Assembly: GCF_009937975.1 (NCBI RefSeq)
Contig: NZ_AP018441.1
Span: 2,790,001-2,854,000 of the forward strand
Origin: Undibacterium sp. YM2
Lineage (GTDB): Bacteria > Pseudomonadota > Gammaproteobacteria > Burkholderiales > Burkholderiaceae_D
DNA: 64,000 nucleotides
Direction of reading: 5' to 3'
Positions 28,846-36,658 of the stretch are shown here, one piece after another. Under the pieces are notes generated by a model. That model worked only from the letters and a program-made list of their open reading frames with translations. It did no database searches and was not told the origin of the DNA. Within the stretch, counting starts at the first letter, position 1; every line of letters starts with the position of its first letter. Position numbers and translations under genes: made by a program.

Positions 28846-28877
28846 CCCATGTTTGTATGTCAATACACAAACATGGG
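28846..28877. repeat. Perfect 11-bp inverted repeat
   Basis: CCCATGTTTGT and ACAAACATGGG are separated by 10 bases. It lies just downstream of a 42-aa membrane protein gene. It could be a transcription-end hairpin without a U-tract, or part of a phage origin or packaging hairpin. Confidence 0.65.
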
Positions 28878-28885
28878 CATTTAAC

Positions 28886-29014
28886 TTATTTCTTCTTGGA
28901 ATGAATCCAATAAATTAATCCAAAAATCAGCAAACTACCGCCAAAAGGATTACTCTCAAATGTGATCGCCAAAAAAGCGAGCGCGTCTAAAGCTCGATAA
29001 ATATCGACAGGCAT
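28886..29014 (-). CDS. 42-aa putative membrane protein
   Basis: The frame opens at an ATG preceded by GGGAG with ideal spacing. The product has one or two hydrophobic stretches (ALDALAFLAITF and GGSLLIFGLIYWIHS) and ends in KKK. The size and charge pattern resemble minor coat or inner-membrane proteins of filamentous phages, but there is no family evidence. It lies downstream of the secretin gene in the same orientation. Confidence 0.55.
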   Translation of the reverse strand: MPVDIYRALDALAFLAITFESNPFGGSLLIFGLIYWIHSKKK

Positions 29015-29537
29015 ATTAGCTCCCTAAAATTAAATAAAATAAATCCAGCACTAGGTGAAGGAAAATTTAAAAAATTTTCATATTTCCACTCTTTCTTCAT
29101 AAAAGAGTAAGAAAAGAACAAGAGCTAATAAAAATGAAAATACACAGCAAAGCAGATAGTTAATAAATAAAAAAATATCTACCTTTGACAAAAAAAATCA
29201 AATTACGTTAATTTGATCTGGTATAGTTTCAGATGTCTGCTACGACAAAGTTCTGTTCTAATCTTACTTAGTTTCGGAACACCTCATAAAGTGCTGTTTT
29301 GGGTTGGTCCCCTTAACAGCATTTTTCTTTAGCACTATTCAAATCTAAAATTTCCCAACAATTAGTAAAAGCCCTGAACTGTTTGGAAACAATGTCAGTA
29401 TAAGGCAAAGATCGAAATTACCGTGCTAACTCAATACTAACAAAACCTGTGTGCGCAAGATTGACAACTGGAACCCGTTACCACGACAACGATTCAATGT
29501 TAGCGACCACAAACAGCACGCATCAATTTTGTGGTTT
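29015..29537. other. Prophage intergenic region, possible origin
   Basis: About 520 bases without a gene downstream of the secretin gene. The left part is very AT-rich. Around 29290-29330, GCTGTT and AACAGC arms with a 16-base loop are followed by ATTTTTC on the plus strand. Filamentous phages keep their plus/minus origins and packaging hairpin in the main intergenic region, so this is the best candidate; no nick-site sequence could be recognised. Confidence 0.45.
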
Positions 29538-30797
29538 TTAAGTTCGATTCAACTGAAGAACAAGCAAAATTTCCACCTTTGAATTTTCCGTGCCTTTTGA
29601 ATGAAGAAACGATGGCAAAAACGACAGGCCGGAATGAGAGCCGGTTTGCTTATCCTGTGAGAGTCCGCCCAGGACAACCACATCGCCATCTTGAAGGCTC
29701 AGGCTGGTTTCCACTTCACGCTTGTTGAGCGTCGGGCTGTTGTTGACACCTGTCGTTGTGGTCACAAAGTCGCTGATCTGCTGCTTTACCTTCAAATCGA
29801 CTACCTCGTCTCTGACACTTGGCTTGACCTCAAACGAAACGCCGCTGTTACGGTATTGCACGTCCTGGACTGCCTGGCCTGCGCCGGATGGATACGATAC
29901 AGCACCCAGTACTGGTACTTCTTGGCCGCTGTTAAATCTGCCAGTGTCGCCGGATGCAACACGCACGCTTGCCTTGCTGATGACATTGAATCTGGAGTCA
30001 CTCGATAGCGCAGAGAATACGGCATCGATGCTGTTGGTTTTCAGGCGTATAGCACTGTCAAGCGTTGCAGATCCACCGTTGATAACAGAGAACTTGCCGC
30101 CGAGGATACTAAGCGCCAGCGCAAATGCCGAACCTTCCTTGGCACTACTGGCAACCTCATACACCACGCCCCTGACCATCACTTGCCCCTTTGCTTCGTC
30201 GATCTGTGGCAACAGTCTTTGCAGCGTCGCAATCTCCTTGGCCGTGCCTGTAAAGATCAGCACATCTGCATTCTGATCAACCATGGCAGCGACTGAACCC
30301 TCAGGGACAGACCTGTTAACCTTGGCCGACTCAGGAGCGGCAATACTCCTGTTTACCGCAAAGGAGCCTTGAAACACTGGCGCAAGCACCCTGCTGATAT
30401 AGCCTACCTCTCGATGCTTAGGCTTGTACACGAACGTTTCCATGTCGGGCGGCAGTGCTTGCTTTTTATCTTCCGGCAGCCTGCGCGTAATGTAATCCAC
30501 ACCTTGCTTGGTCTCGATAGCGAAGCCGAGCGTGTCCAGGAAATTTGCGAGGAATGCACGTGAATCACCGTTTGCAGATTCATAGCGGAAGCTCACCAGT
30601 CTGGTATCGGCCAACACATCAGGATGAATCACATAAGGCTGTTTCAGGGCTTCACCATAGACTAACTGGACGACCTGGCCGACATTGATCATACGAAAGT
30701 CGAATTTCACAGGGACACTAGCCGCTGTAACCGGGGATGCCTGCACGCTCTGGCAAATCAGACCGAGCGCTAACAGTGCATAGGCAAACATCTTCAT
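29538..30797 (-). CDS. Phage-encoded secretin (pIV-like)
   Basis: About 419 residues. It has a signal peptide (AYALLALGLICQSVQA) and N-domains (FDFRMINVGQVVQLVY, then MVRGVVYEV). The secretin core follows with QEVPVLGAVSYPSG, a VEVKP-like SFEVKPSVRD, VDLKVKQQISDF, and the C-terminal VVLGGLSQDKQ. It forms the outer-membrane exit channel for virions. Many inoviruses borrow a host secretin; this one carries its own. The start is the ATG that overlaps the zot stop (ATGA), giving pI-pIV translational coupling. Confidence 0.93.
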   Translation of the reverse strand: MKMFAYALLALGLICQSVQASPVTAASVPVKFDFRMINVGQVVQLVYGEALKQPYVIHPDVLADTRLVSFRYESANGDSRAFLANFLDTLGFAIETKQGVDYITRRLPEDKKQALPPDMETFVYKPKHREVGYISRVLAPVFQGSFAVNRSIAAPESAKVNRSVPEGSVAAMVDQNADVLIFTGTAKEIATLQRLLPQIDEAKGQVMVRGVVYEVASSAKEGSAFALALSILGGKFSVINGGSATLDSAIRLKTNSIDAVFSALSSDSRFNVISKASVRVASGDTGRFNSGQEVPVLGAVSYPSGAGQAVQDVQYRNSGVSFEVKPSVRDEVVDLKVKQQISDFVTTTTGVNNSPTLNKREVETSLSLQDGDVVVLGGLSQDKQTGSHSGLSFLPSFLHSKGTENSKVEILLVLQLNRT

Positions 30798-31834
30798 TTC
30801 TTTTCTCCAGTGAGCGCACCTGTCCACATCGTTACCTTGCGACCGTCAACCGTACCGATTGCAGTCGCATCATTACTACTGAATACAGACGGTGACTCCA
30901 TGCGCACCCTACCCTGACTATCTGCGACTACCGCCATGTTTGCGCCGTTCTTATCGAGATAGGTGCCAACATACCGCCATGTATCAGAAAACGTCTGAGA
31001 ATCGCTACTATGAGCCTTACCAGACGCATTTGCTGTTGCATCTGGCGTTACAGCCTGCGCCTGCGCTTTATCCTTCTTGACACTTGGCCCGGTAAAGAAC
31101 TTGTACATGTTGTAGCCAGAGTATGAACCAAACACCAAAATGCCAACGATAAACACATAGACCATCTTGTTATTCCAGATGTTCTGGCGCTTGTCCACTT
31201 GCACTTCCTTGCCTTTGCCGCCCTGATAGCTGCTGTACAGTGGAAAAATTTCCTTATCGTAGTGCCTGTAAAAACTGGTGACATGAAAAGACTTTGTGAG
31301 CCTGTACGACTCATACATATCTACGCGGTACTTGCTGGACAATCCTAAGCTTTTCAGCTTGGTAGTCTTGAACGTTGCCTCAACGACGACTTTTAGAATC
31401 CTGTTCAAGTCACCGATATCCTGCACCATGAGAACGAGGTCACATGCAACGCTGGTTTTCTCAGACACGTAGTGACGATGCTCACGAAAAAACACGGCGT
31501 GATTGTGGCAGACCTTAGACTTGGTGCCCCAGAACTTCCACGCCTCATCAATCACCACCAAATCACCGGGACGGCAGAATGTATCGACGTCTTCACCATA
31601 CGGAAAAAAATCATCCTTTGACACGTCTGCATTCTGGCAGTGCCTGACCTGGCCTAGCTGCTCAAAACTCGCGCCCTTCTTCTCGACACAATAAGCAGCA
31701 ATCGCATCTCCATCGATGCCATCGACATTGGTAACAACATCACGACCAGCCAGCACAGCCGGGATAATGACGTTGGACACCGATTCATAAGACTTGCCTG
31801 AACCCATCAGGCCGCAATAGACGTTTATGGGCAT
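30794..31834 (-). CDS. Zot-domain morphogenesis ATPase (pI)
   Basis: A 346-residue inner-membrane assembly protein. The N-terminal Zot/P-loop domain has Walker A GLMGSGKS and Walker B DLVVIDEAWKFWG. A single transmembrane helix (MVYVFIVGILVFGSYSGYNMY, about residues 215-235) precedes a periplasmic C-terminal domain. In filamentous phages this protein couples ATP hydrolysis to coat-protein assembly and docks with the secretin encoded next. It is diagnostic of Inoviridae. Confidence 0.95.
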   Translation of the reverse strand: MPINVYCGLMGSGKSYESVSNVIIPAVLAGRDVVTNVDGIDGDAIAAYCVEKKGASFEQLGQVRHCQNADVSKDDFFPYGEDVDTFCRPGDLVVIDEAWKFWGTKSKVCHNHAVFFREHRHYVSEKTSVACDLVLMVQDIGDLNRILKVVVEATFKTTKLKSLGLSSKYRVDMYESYRLTKSFHVTSFYRHYDKEIFPLYSSYQGGKGKEVQVDKRQNIWNNKMVYVFIVGILVFGSYSGYNMYKFFTGPSVKKDKAQAQAVTPDATANASGKAHSSDSQTFSDTWRYVGTYLDKNGANMAVVADSQGRVRMESPSVFSSNDATAIGTVDGRKVTMWTGALTGEKK

Positions 31835-31837
31835 GTT

Positions 31838-32131
31838 CTATCCGATCACAGGAATTCTGCGAATAATGAAGGCTGTCACCTGAGCAGAAATCATCATCGA
31901 TATACCAGTGCTGATAGCAAAAATATCCATGAAATACCAGACACCGGAAGGCAGGCCAGCGAACGCACTATTTAACTGACTGGCTGATGGAAAAATTCCA
32001 GAAGAAACCAGCACCTGCAGGAATTCGGTAGTAATCAGGTAAAGCGCAAAAAACACAAAGAATTTGGCGATGACAGACCGAACCACAAAGCCCAAAACGA
32101 CATTAAACGCTGACAGTAATATCCCGAACAT
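31838..32131 (-). CDS. pVI-like minor coat protein (DUF2523 type)
   Basis: A 97-residue protein starting MFGILLSAFNVVLGFVVRSV, with three hydrophobic segments and a positively charged tail (IIRRIPVIG). The size, position between the pIII-like gene and zot, and membrane topology fit the DUF2523 family, regarded as the gene VI equivalent that anchors pIII at the virion tip. GAGGG precedes the ATG inside the end of the pIII-like gene. The longer frame to 32176 overlaps pIII and is unlikely. Confidence 0.85.
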   Translation of the reverse strand: MFGILLSAFNVVLGFVVRSVIAKFFVFFALYLITTEFLQVLVSSGIFPSASQLNSAFAGLPSGVWYFMDIFAISTGISMMISAQVTAFIIRRIPVIG

Positions 32132-32133
32132 GA

Positions 32134-33471
32134 TTAAGCCCTCAACACAATGAACAGCGACATAATCGTGAAGCACAGAATCATGGTGGCATGTATGGTG
32201 CCTCTCCCCTGCTCCAGCAATTCACAATGCTTGTCAACCGTATAGCTCTTATTGAACGCAGACAGCGAAAATTTTGGACACTCGCCACCACCTCCCGGAA
32301 CAGTGTAATTTTTCAGGTCAGGTAGCAAGTTCAAGATTGGTGCCAATATCTGCGCAGCAGTTGGGATGCTCTCCAGATTAGGTGCGCCTATGCCCGGATC
32401 GACACCGAGGTTAGTAGCTGGCTGACTGGCAGCAGCATTCGTACCTGTATTCACCTGGGTATTATCGACAGAACCAGCCGGAGAGCCTACCAAAGGCAAA
32501 TCGAAGGGATTCGTTCCAGTATTTGGCCGGGTGAAGGAATCCACGGTAGGCGCAAAGCCCGGATTAGCCGCAGTCCAATTATTCACATCGTCCACTGTAA
32601 TGGGCTTGGTGTAGTCGTAGGGAATGCCGTTGTAACCGGGTGTCGCTGCCGCGTCTATCCACGCCTTATTTGCAACAGCAGCAGTAATCGCAGGATTGAG
32701 AGGCTTAGTCAAATCCAAGCCGGGAATACCTGCCACTGCATCAGCCAGAGGAATAGGAGTGCCGTTTGTTCCCGTCTGAACAGGAGTGAGAGCAACACAC
32801 TTGCCATCTTTATCAACGTATCTGCCAGAACCGCAGGAGATAGGTGCGCCAGTCTCAGCAGACACCACATTAAAGGAACCTGCGTTGTAATTCCATTTAT
32901 CGGCTACAGAGTCATAACTGTAAACGAAACACATCCACTGCGTCGCAGACTGAACCGAGCAAGTACCTAATCTGCTGCCTGCCGGATACGCGACACTGAT
33001 CAACTGTGAAGCGACAGAATTAACTTCTGTACCTTCAGCAAGAATTTTGCCGCCCGCAGCAGCCCAGAGATGTTTTCCACCTTGTACCATAGGAGGCGTA
33101 TTAGGTACGGTTACAGGCGTAGTGACAGTAACTTTCTTGGGGTTGTTGTAGTTCCATAGCCAGGTCGCAGCAGCCTCACCAGCGTACATACCAAGCACTA
33201 CAGCACCATAAGCCAAAGCACCCCAGCCAGTGCCTATAAACGCGGTCGTGGCAGCGGCAGCCCCCCATCTTGCAGCAACACCACCAACAGCACGCAAAGT
33301 AGCGAACACACGCGGGTCTGCCAAGCTAAATCCACGGCCAAGCATGTTGGCATTCAGAACACCTGTAAGCGTATTGGCAAACGGATTGACTGGCACAGTA
33401 GTTGCCCATGCACATTGAACATTCAGGGCAAGGAACCATGCGCAAAATAATGTGATAAACAGTTTTTTCAT
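32134..33471 (-). CDS. pIII-like adsorption/minor coat protein
   Basis: About 445 residues. A signal peptide (KKLFITLFCAWFLALNVQCAWA) is followed by a hydrophobic Ala/Gly-rich N-terminal segment, a long low-complexity region rich in N, T, P and G, and a C-terminal transmembrane anchor (ATMILCFTIMSLFIVLRA). The size, architecture and location between pVIII and pVI identify the receptor-binding tip protein. A GGAGG ribosome site precedes the ATG at 33471. The host-range domain should lie in the variable middle. Confidence 0.85.
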   Translation of the reverse strand: MKKLFITLFCAWFLALNVQCAWATTVPVNPFANTLTGVLNANMLGRGFSLADPRVFATLRAVGGVAARWGAAAATTAFIGTGWGALAYGAVVLGMYAGEAAATWLWNYNNPKKVTVTTPVTVPNTPPMVQGGKHLWAAAGGKILAEGTEVNSVASQLISVAYPAGSRLGTCSVQSATQWMCFVYSYDSVADKWNYNAGSFNVVSAETGAPISCGSGRYVDKDGKCVALTPVQTGTNGTPIPLADAVAGIPGLDLTKPLNPAITAAVANKAWIDAAATPGYNGIPYDYTKPITVDDVNNWTAANPGFAPTVDSFTRPNTGTNPFDLPLVGSPAGSVDNTQVNTGTNAAASQPATNLGVDPGIGAPNLESIPTAAQILAPILNLLPDLKNYTVPGGGGECPKFSLSAFNKSYTVDKHCELLEQGRGTIHATMILCFTIMSLFIVLRA

Positions 33472-33548
33472 TTTATGCCCTCCACTACAGCCCACGCGCA
33501 AATCATGCCGAGACCGAAAGTAAACAGATACCAAAAGTGTGCGCCCAT
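33468..33548 (-). CDS. 26-aa hydrophobic protein, possible minor coat protein
   Basis: The ATG is preceded by AGGGG, and the stop overlaps the pIII start (ATGA). The product MGAHFWYLFTFGLGMICAWA then VVEGIK is essentially one transmembrane helix. M13 pVII and pIX are 33 and 32 residues and are equally hydrophobic, so a minor coat function is a reasonable inference. Its overlap with pIII suggests translational coupling. Confidence 0.6.
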   Translation of the reverse strand: MGAHFWYLFTFGLGMICAWAVVEGIK

Positions 33549-33585
33549 CACATGCCCCTTTTAATGATATAAATTATTTTGATCG

Positions 33586-33613
33586 AAAAAAAAGGCGCGC
33601 ATCTGCCCGCCTT
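33586..33613 (-). terminator. Terminator after the major coat protein gene
   Basis: On the minus strand, AAGGCGGGC, loop AGAT and GCGCGCCTT form a 9-bp stem with one mismatch, followed by eight T. It lies 20 bases after the pVIII stop. A terminator behind gene VIII is the classical M13 arrangement that keeps pVIII mRNA abundant relative to pIII. Confidence 0.88.
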
Positions 33614-33633
33614 CTTTTCATGGTGTTGGCCGA

Positions 33634-33858
33634 TTATTTTTTCTTCGTCATGTGCAACACGTATGCAACTGCCATAACGACCATTGCAATCGCCATCAAT
33701 CCACTGGCCATTTGCATGACGGCCGAATTAATCGGCGCTGGGTCAAACTGAGACGTCAACGGCGTTAAATCGATAGGCGTGGGACCTGCTGCCAGCGCTG
33801 ACTGAACACCAGCGGCAGAGACTGCACCAAAAGCTACAATTTTCTTGATCAATTTCAT
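33634..33858 (-). CDS. Major coat protein pVIII
   Basis: A 74-residue precursor. The signal peptide MKLIKKIVAFGAVSAAGVQSALA predicts cleavage after ALA. The mature protein has an acidic/polar N-terminus, a single hydrophobic helix (SAVMQMASGLMAIAMVVMAVAYVLHM) and the lysine-rich tail TKKK that contacts phage DNA. These are the hallmarks of filamentous phage major coat proteins. It is followed directly by a strong terminator. Confidence 0.93.
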   Translation of the reverse strand: MKLIKKIVAFGAVSAAGVQSALAAGPTPIDLTPLTSQFDPAPINSAVMQMASGLMAIAMVVMAVAYVLHMTKKK

Positions 33859-33908
33859 GTTGATACTCCATTTAAAAATGACTGGAACGTCCAGCCCCGT
33901 ACTGCTAA

Positions 33909-34160
33909 CTACAATCTTCTTTTGCGAACCATGTTGATTACTTCACCGAACGAACGGCCAATAAAGAAGCAGATCAACACTGGCCCGAATCCGGCGCTGA
34001 ACGCTTGCGCCAATAACGCAGGGTCAAGTGGTGGCACGGTTTCCTCAATTTCGATAGAACGCAAATTCTTAGACTGACAGCCGATGTATATCTGACCCTC
34101 CCCACCATGAATAGGATAAGGATTCTGGTCTTGTTCACAGGCTGTAATCCAAGTAGTCAC
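33909..34160 (-). CDS. Small phage membrane protein
   Basis: An 83-residue product between the ssDNA-binding protein and pVIII, the place of genes VII/IX in M13. The C-terminal hydrophobic helix (LLAQAFSAGFGPVLICFFIGRSFG) is followed by the basic VRKRRL. The N-terminal half has two Cys and an acidic stretch but no signal peptide. The start is GTG, two bases after the ssDNA-binding gene stop. A minor coat role is likely but not proven. Confidence 0.75.
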   Translation of the reverse strand: MTTWITACEQDQNPYPIHGGEGQIYIGCQSKNLRSIEIEETVPPLDPALLAQAFSAGFGPVLICFFIGRSFGEVINMVRKRRL

Positions 34161-34162
34161 GA

Positions 34163-34498
34163 TTAATTTTCTTCGATCAAATCAAGCGTATGCTCAACAG
34201 GCACTACCGTTTTCATCTCGCCTGAAGACTTGTCCTTGACGGTGAACGCCTTGCGCTGATAACCGCCCAGGAGACACCTGACGGTGACAATCTCACCTTT
34301 CTCACCAATGCGATTCTTACTGCGGACTTCCAGCAACTGAGGGCGTGAGAACTCATCAACGGAAGGAGTCATGATCTTGGTAGAGCGCGTACCCTCAAAA
34401 ACGCTGCTGCCCTCGATACGCCCGCGTACCACAACCTGCATCAAAGCCTGCGCTGGTTTGTCTTTGATACTTGTTACTACATTTTCTGCTGCTGCCAT
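34163..34498 (-). CDS. Phage single-stranded DNA-binding protein (pV-like)
   Basis: A 111-residue soluble protein directly downstream of Rep, in the gene V position. The beta-rich pattern LMQVVVRGRIEGSS, LLEVRSKNRIGEKGEIVTVRCLLGGYQRKAF fits the small OB-like helix-destabilising proteins of filamentous phages, which coat progeny ssDNA and repress translation of replication genes. The assignment rests on size, fold pattern and position rather than a signature motif. AGGGG precedes the ATG. Confidence 0.78.
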   Translation of the reverse strand: MAAAENVVTSIKDKPAQALMQVVVRGRIEGSSVFEGTRSTKIMTPSVDEFSRPQLLEVRSKNRIGEKGEIVTVRCLLGGYQRKAFTVKDKSSGEMKTVVPVEHTLDLIEEN

Positions 34499-34511
34499 GG
34501 TGAACCCCTTT

Positions 34512-35702
34512 TTACGCGGCTATCCGCATTTGTTCCCTGCTTACGTTGTACTCTTCACGATTGCGTGCAGGTAGGTAACACAATCGCTTATCCGACCTAA
34601 TCGGAGCAAAATCAAATGGCAAGGCTGAATCATTCGCCACAATGACAAGGTCAGTGCCACGCCAGCACACACCCGCTTCTTCCAGGTGTTTTCTGTGCCT
34701 GTAAAAACTAGCCTTCGGATACAAGGCACGCGTGTAGTCGTCGCCTTCAGTCGCTAGCGTCGTCCAAAATCCATGGAGGCGATCACCGTTTAAATCGCCG
34801 TACATCTGGCGCAGGCGCTGGCGCACTGCTCTTGTAGTTCTGACCTTGTCCATACCCTGCTTTCCTTCCCTTAGGAGCTTTTCCACTTCCTTGTCATAAA
34901 CGCCTTGCAGATAAGCGTCGGTCACTTCGCTGACCAGTGGATTCTTGCCAAAGTCGTACTGGAACTTGTCAGAGTGAATCTCAACCTCACCCCTGAGCCT
35001 GTTGTCTGCCAGTCGCTGCAACGCTTCAATTTTCCGTTTGACTCTCGATGCATTTTGCAAATCGCCCTTGCCATAGATGTGCGCAAACAGGCTGCTAAAA
35101 AACTGCTTCAGGCGTGAGCGTTCATGTACTGCAAACTCACTGCCCTTGTGGTAAAACTTGACGGTCGTGGTCTTGCCTGCGAAATACACAGCCATGTCAT
35201 ACTTGGCCGCGCCTTTCTTCCGGCGTGGGAAGTTGATAAGCTGCATCCCTGCGAAGAATTCCTTGCACGCCTCTTTCGAGAGTCGATAGACCAGCGCCAC
35301 GTCCACCCGGTGCACAGTCCAAAGGTTGGCAGGCGGCAGCTCTATCTCCAGCAGCTCTTCCAGCAGTACAACGAAATCACTACACACCTTCTGAAAATCT
35401 GTTGGACCGCCATACACGTTGTGGCCGTTGAATACCTTGTGCACCGAGGCTTCCACCAAGATGTAAGGCTCACAGCGCTGCAAGACCGGATGGCCAGCGC
35501 TGTTAATCTGGTATTCCTCATCCTTTGGCACCACAGAGATACGGGCATCCCATGAGCCCAGCAACTCACCAGTAAAAATCTCATAACGCACTTCACCAGA
35601 TGACATCTCGACGCCGGAGCGGAAAAAACACTGGTTTTCGATCATCTGAATGAGCTTCGAATTCAGAGCCGGTGAACGCAATTTAATGGTGTCGTAAGCC
35701 AC
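34512..35702 (-). CDS. Phage replication initiator (pII/X-type)
   Basis: A 396-residue protein beginning MAYDTIKLRSPAL, as phage/plasmid replication proteins of the II/X (Phage_X/CRI) family do. WTVHRVDVALVYRL, YDMAVYFAGKTTTVKFYHKGSEF, and LRGEVEIHSDK are the conserved core. The protein nicks the plus-strand origin to start rolling-circle replication. The start is GTG at 35702, overlapping the upstream stop by one base. It sets the replication module of the prophage. Confidence 0.88.
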   Translation of the reverse strand: MAYDTIKLRSPALNSKLIQMIENQCFFRSGVEMSSGEVRYEIFTGELLGSWDARISVVPKDEEYQINSAGHPVLQRCEPYILVEASVHKVFNGHNVYGGPTDFQKVCSDFVVLLEELLEIELPPANLWTVHRVDVALVYRLSKEACKEFFAGMQLINFPRRKKGAAKYDMAVYFAGKTTTVKFYHKGSEFAVHERSRLKQFFSSLFAHIYGKGDLQNASRVKRKIEALQRLADNRLRGEVEIHSDKFQYDFGKNPLVSEVTDAYLQGVYDKEVEKLLREGKQGMDKVRTTRAVRQRLRQMYGDLNGDRLHGFWTTLATEGDDYTRALYPKASFYRHRKHLEEAGVCWRGTDLVIVANDSALPFDFAPIRSDKRLCYLPARNREEYNVSREQMRIAA

Positions 35703-36205
35703 TACTCAAACCCTTTGAAATCAGTTGAACCAGAAACTGTAAAAGTCTCACCCGTGAGACCGTCAGGCGGTGCTACCACGCCCGCCTGACAAAAATCAAC
35801 GTCAACACCAACAGCGAAAAACCCACTTCCAGACCCTTCAAAAGCGGCTGTCCTCGCTCCGCTCCGGGCAGGCGCTTTTGTAGTGCTGGAAGTGGAACGA
35901 ACCGCCACAGCAGCCGATATCTTTTTGTCATTGAGGGCGCGTAAAGCTGCCTTGATGTCAGCAGAGGGGACGCGCTTGCGGTTTGGGTAGAAAAACTGAA
36001 CTCGCAGGGTTGAGTAAGGGAGCAGCTTCAGCCAGGCGCGTTTGGCCTCTTTGGCAGCAGCAACACAGACGAGGAAATCAGGAGCTGCACCATAGACGAG
36101 AATGCCGGAGGCACAGGCAAGCTGGAAACGGATATGGAGACACCTTGGGCGGCGAGGCTGGAAGCTCATGCCCTGCCCCATTTGTCCGGTATAGGCGTTT
36201 ATCAT
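35702..36205 (-). CDS. Phage protein of unknown function
   Basis: A 167-residue product starting MINAYTGQMGQGMSFQPRRPR, from an ATG that overlaps the stop of the preceding small gene (ATGA). The N-terminal half is basic with a hydrophobic core (ASGILVYGAAPDFLVCVAAAKEAKRAW), and a helical segment RKRVPSADIKAALRALNDKK follows. The tail is Ser/Thr/Gly-rich. Its place just before rep suggests a replication-associated or regulatory role. I do not recognise the family. Confidence 0.65.
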   Translation of the reverse strand: MINAYTGQMGQGMSFQPRRPRCLHIRFQLACASGILVYGAAPDFLVCVAAAKEAKRAWLKLLPYSTLRVQFFYPNRKRVPSADIKAALRALNDKKISAAVAVRSTSSTTKAPARSGARTAAFEGSGSGFFAVGVDVDFCQAGVVAPPDGLTGETFTVSGSTDFKGFE

Positions 36206-36336
36206 TTCGACTCGCTCAGCAAAGACAATTTGTGGCGCAGATAGGCCATGGAGCCAAGCACAATCACAAAATTGCCACACGCTAGGATGGCAAGGGCTGC
36301 CAACAGGTTGGACAGGTCGCAGTGATCTAGCATCAT
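36202..36336 (-). CDS. 44-aa membrane protein
   Basis: The product MMLDHCDLSNLLAALAILAC continues into GNFVIVLGSMAYLRHKL with one long hydrophobic helix and a basic then polar tail. Its ATG overlaps the stop of the 34-aa gene (ATGA), and its own stop overlaps the next ATG. The unbroken coupling chain supports real translation. It may be a small phage inner-membrane or minor coat protein. Confidence 0.6.
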   Translation of the reverse strand: MMLDHCDLSNLLAALAILACGNFVIVLGSMAYLRHKLSLLSESK

Positions 36337-36437
36337 GGCGCGTCGTGCAGAAGCGAGGTAATCAGCCAGCCAAAATAGCCACAGGCTCCGGTAATGCAGG
36401 TGAAGGCGACGAATTCGAAGACGAGATGCATGTCCAT
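36333..36437 (-). CDS. 34-aa membrane protein
   Basis: MDMHLVFEFVAFTCITGACG then YFGWLITSLLHDAP is a single hydrophobic helix of the size of M13 pVII/pIX. The start is preceded by CTACGGAGTAG, which includes a GGAG ribosome site, with a 7-base gap after GGAG. The stop overlaps the next gene (ATGA). A longer reading frame in another phase covers this region but has no start near a ribosome site. Confidence 0.6.
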   Translation of the reverse strand: MDMHLVFEFVAFTCITGACGYFGWLITSLLHDAP

Positions 36438-36443
36438 GATTCA

Positions 36444-36638
36444 CTACTCCGTAGCAGCAGGAACAGCACGCATCGTGCGCAAAGAGTTCAAGCACTCGAT
36501 AGCCTGACCGATCAAGCAGATTTCAGCCGCGAGCGGGTCTGAGTAACCATCGTGTGCTATGAAATCTTTGCCGACCTGGACATGGTCACCCTGTAATTGT
36601 TCAATGAGGTCAGCAAGTGCTTGATCTGTCAGTTTCAT
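36444..36638 (-). CDS. 64-aa phage accessory protein
   Basis: An acidic soluble protein, MKLTDQALADLIEQLQGDHV onward. It contains DFIAHDGYSD, nearly the same as the last residues (DYIAQDGFSD) of the protein encoded directly upstream. The shared motif suggests a common ancestor or partner. Its ribosome site lies in a GTTACGGAGTAAC hairpin. Function unknown. Confidence 0.65.
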   Translation of the reverse strand: MKLTDQALADLIEQLQGDHVQVGKDFIAHDGYSDPLAAEICLIGQAIECLNSLRTMRAVPAATE

Positions 36639-36643
36639 TTTTC

Positions 36644-36656
36644 GTTACTCCGTAAC
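36644..36656 (-). promoter_or_regulatory. Ribosome-site hairpin GTTAC-GGA-GTAAC, copy 1
   Basis: A perfect 5-bp inverted repeat that embeds the GGAG Shine-Dalgarno, six bases before the ATG at 36638. The same 13-mer and the same downstream bases (GAAAAATG) precede the gene starting at 36985, and a shorter version (CTAC-GGA-GTAG, 36444-36454) precedes the 34-aa gene. Translational control by a phage protein is inferred. Confidence 0.6.
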
Positions 36657-36658
36657 TT

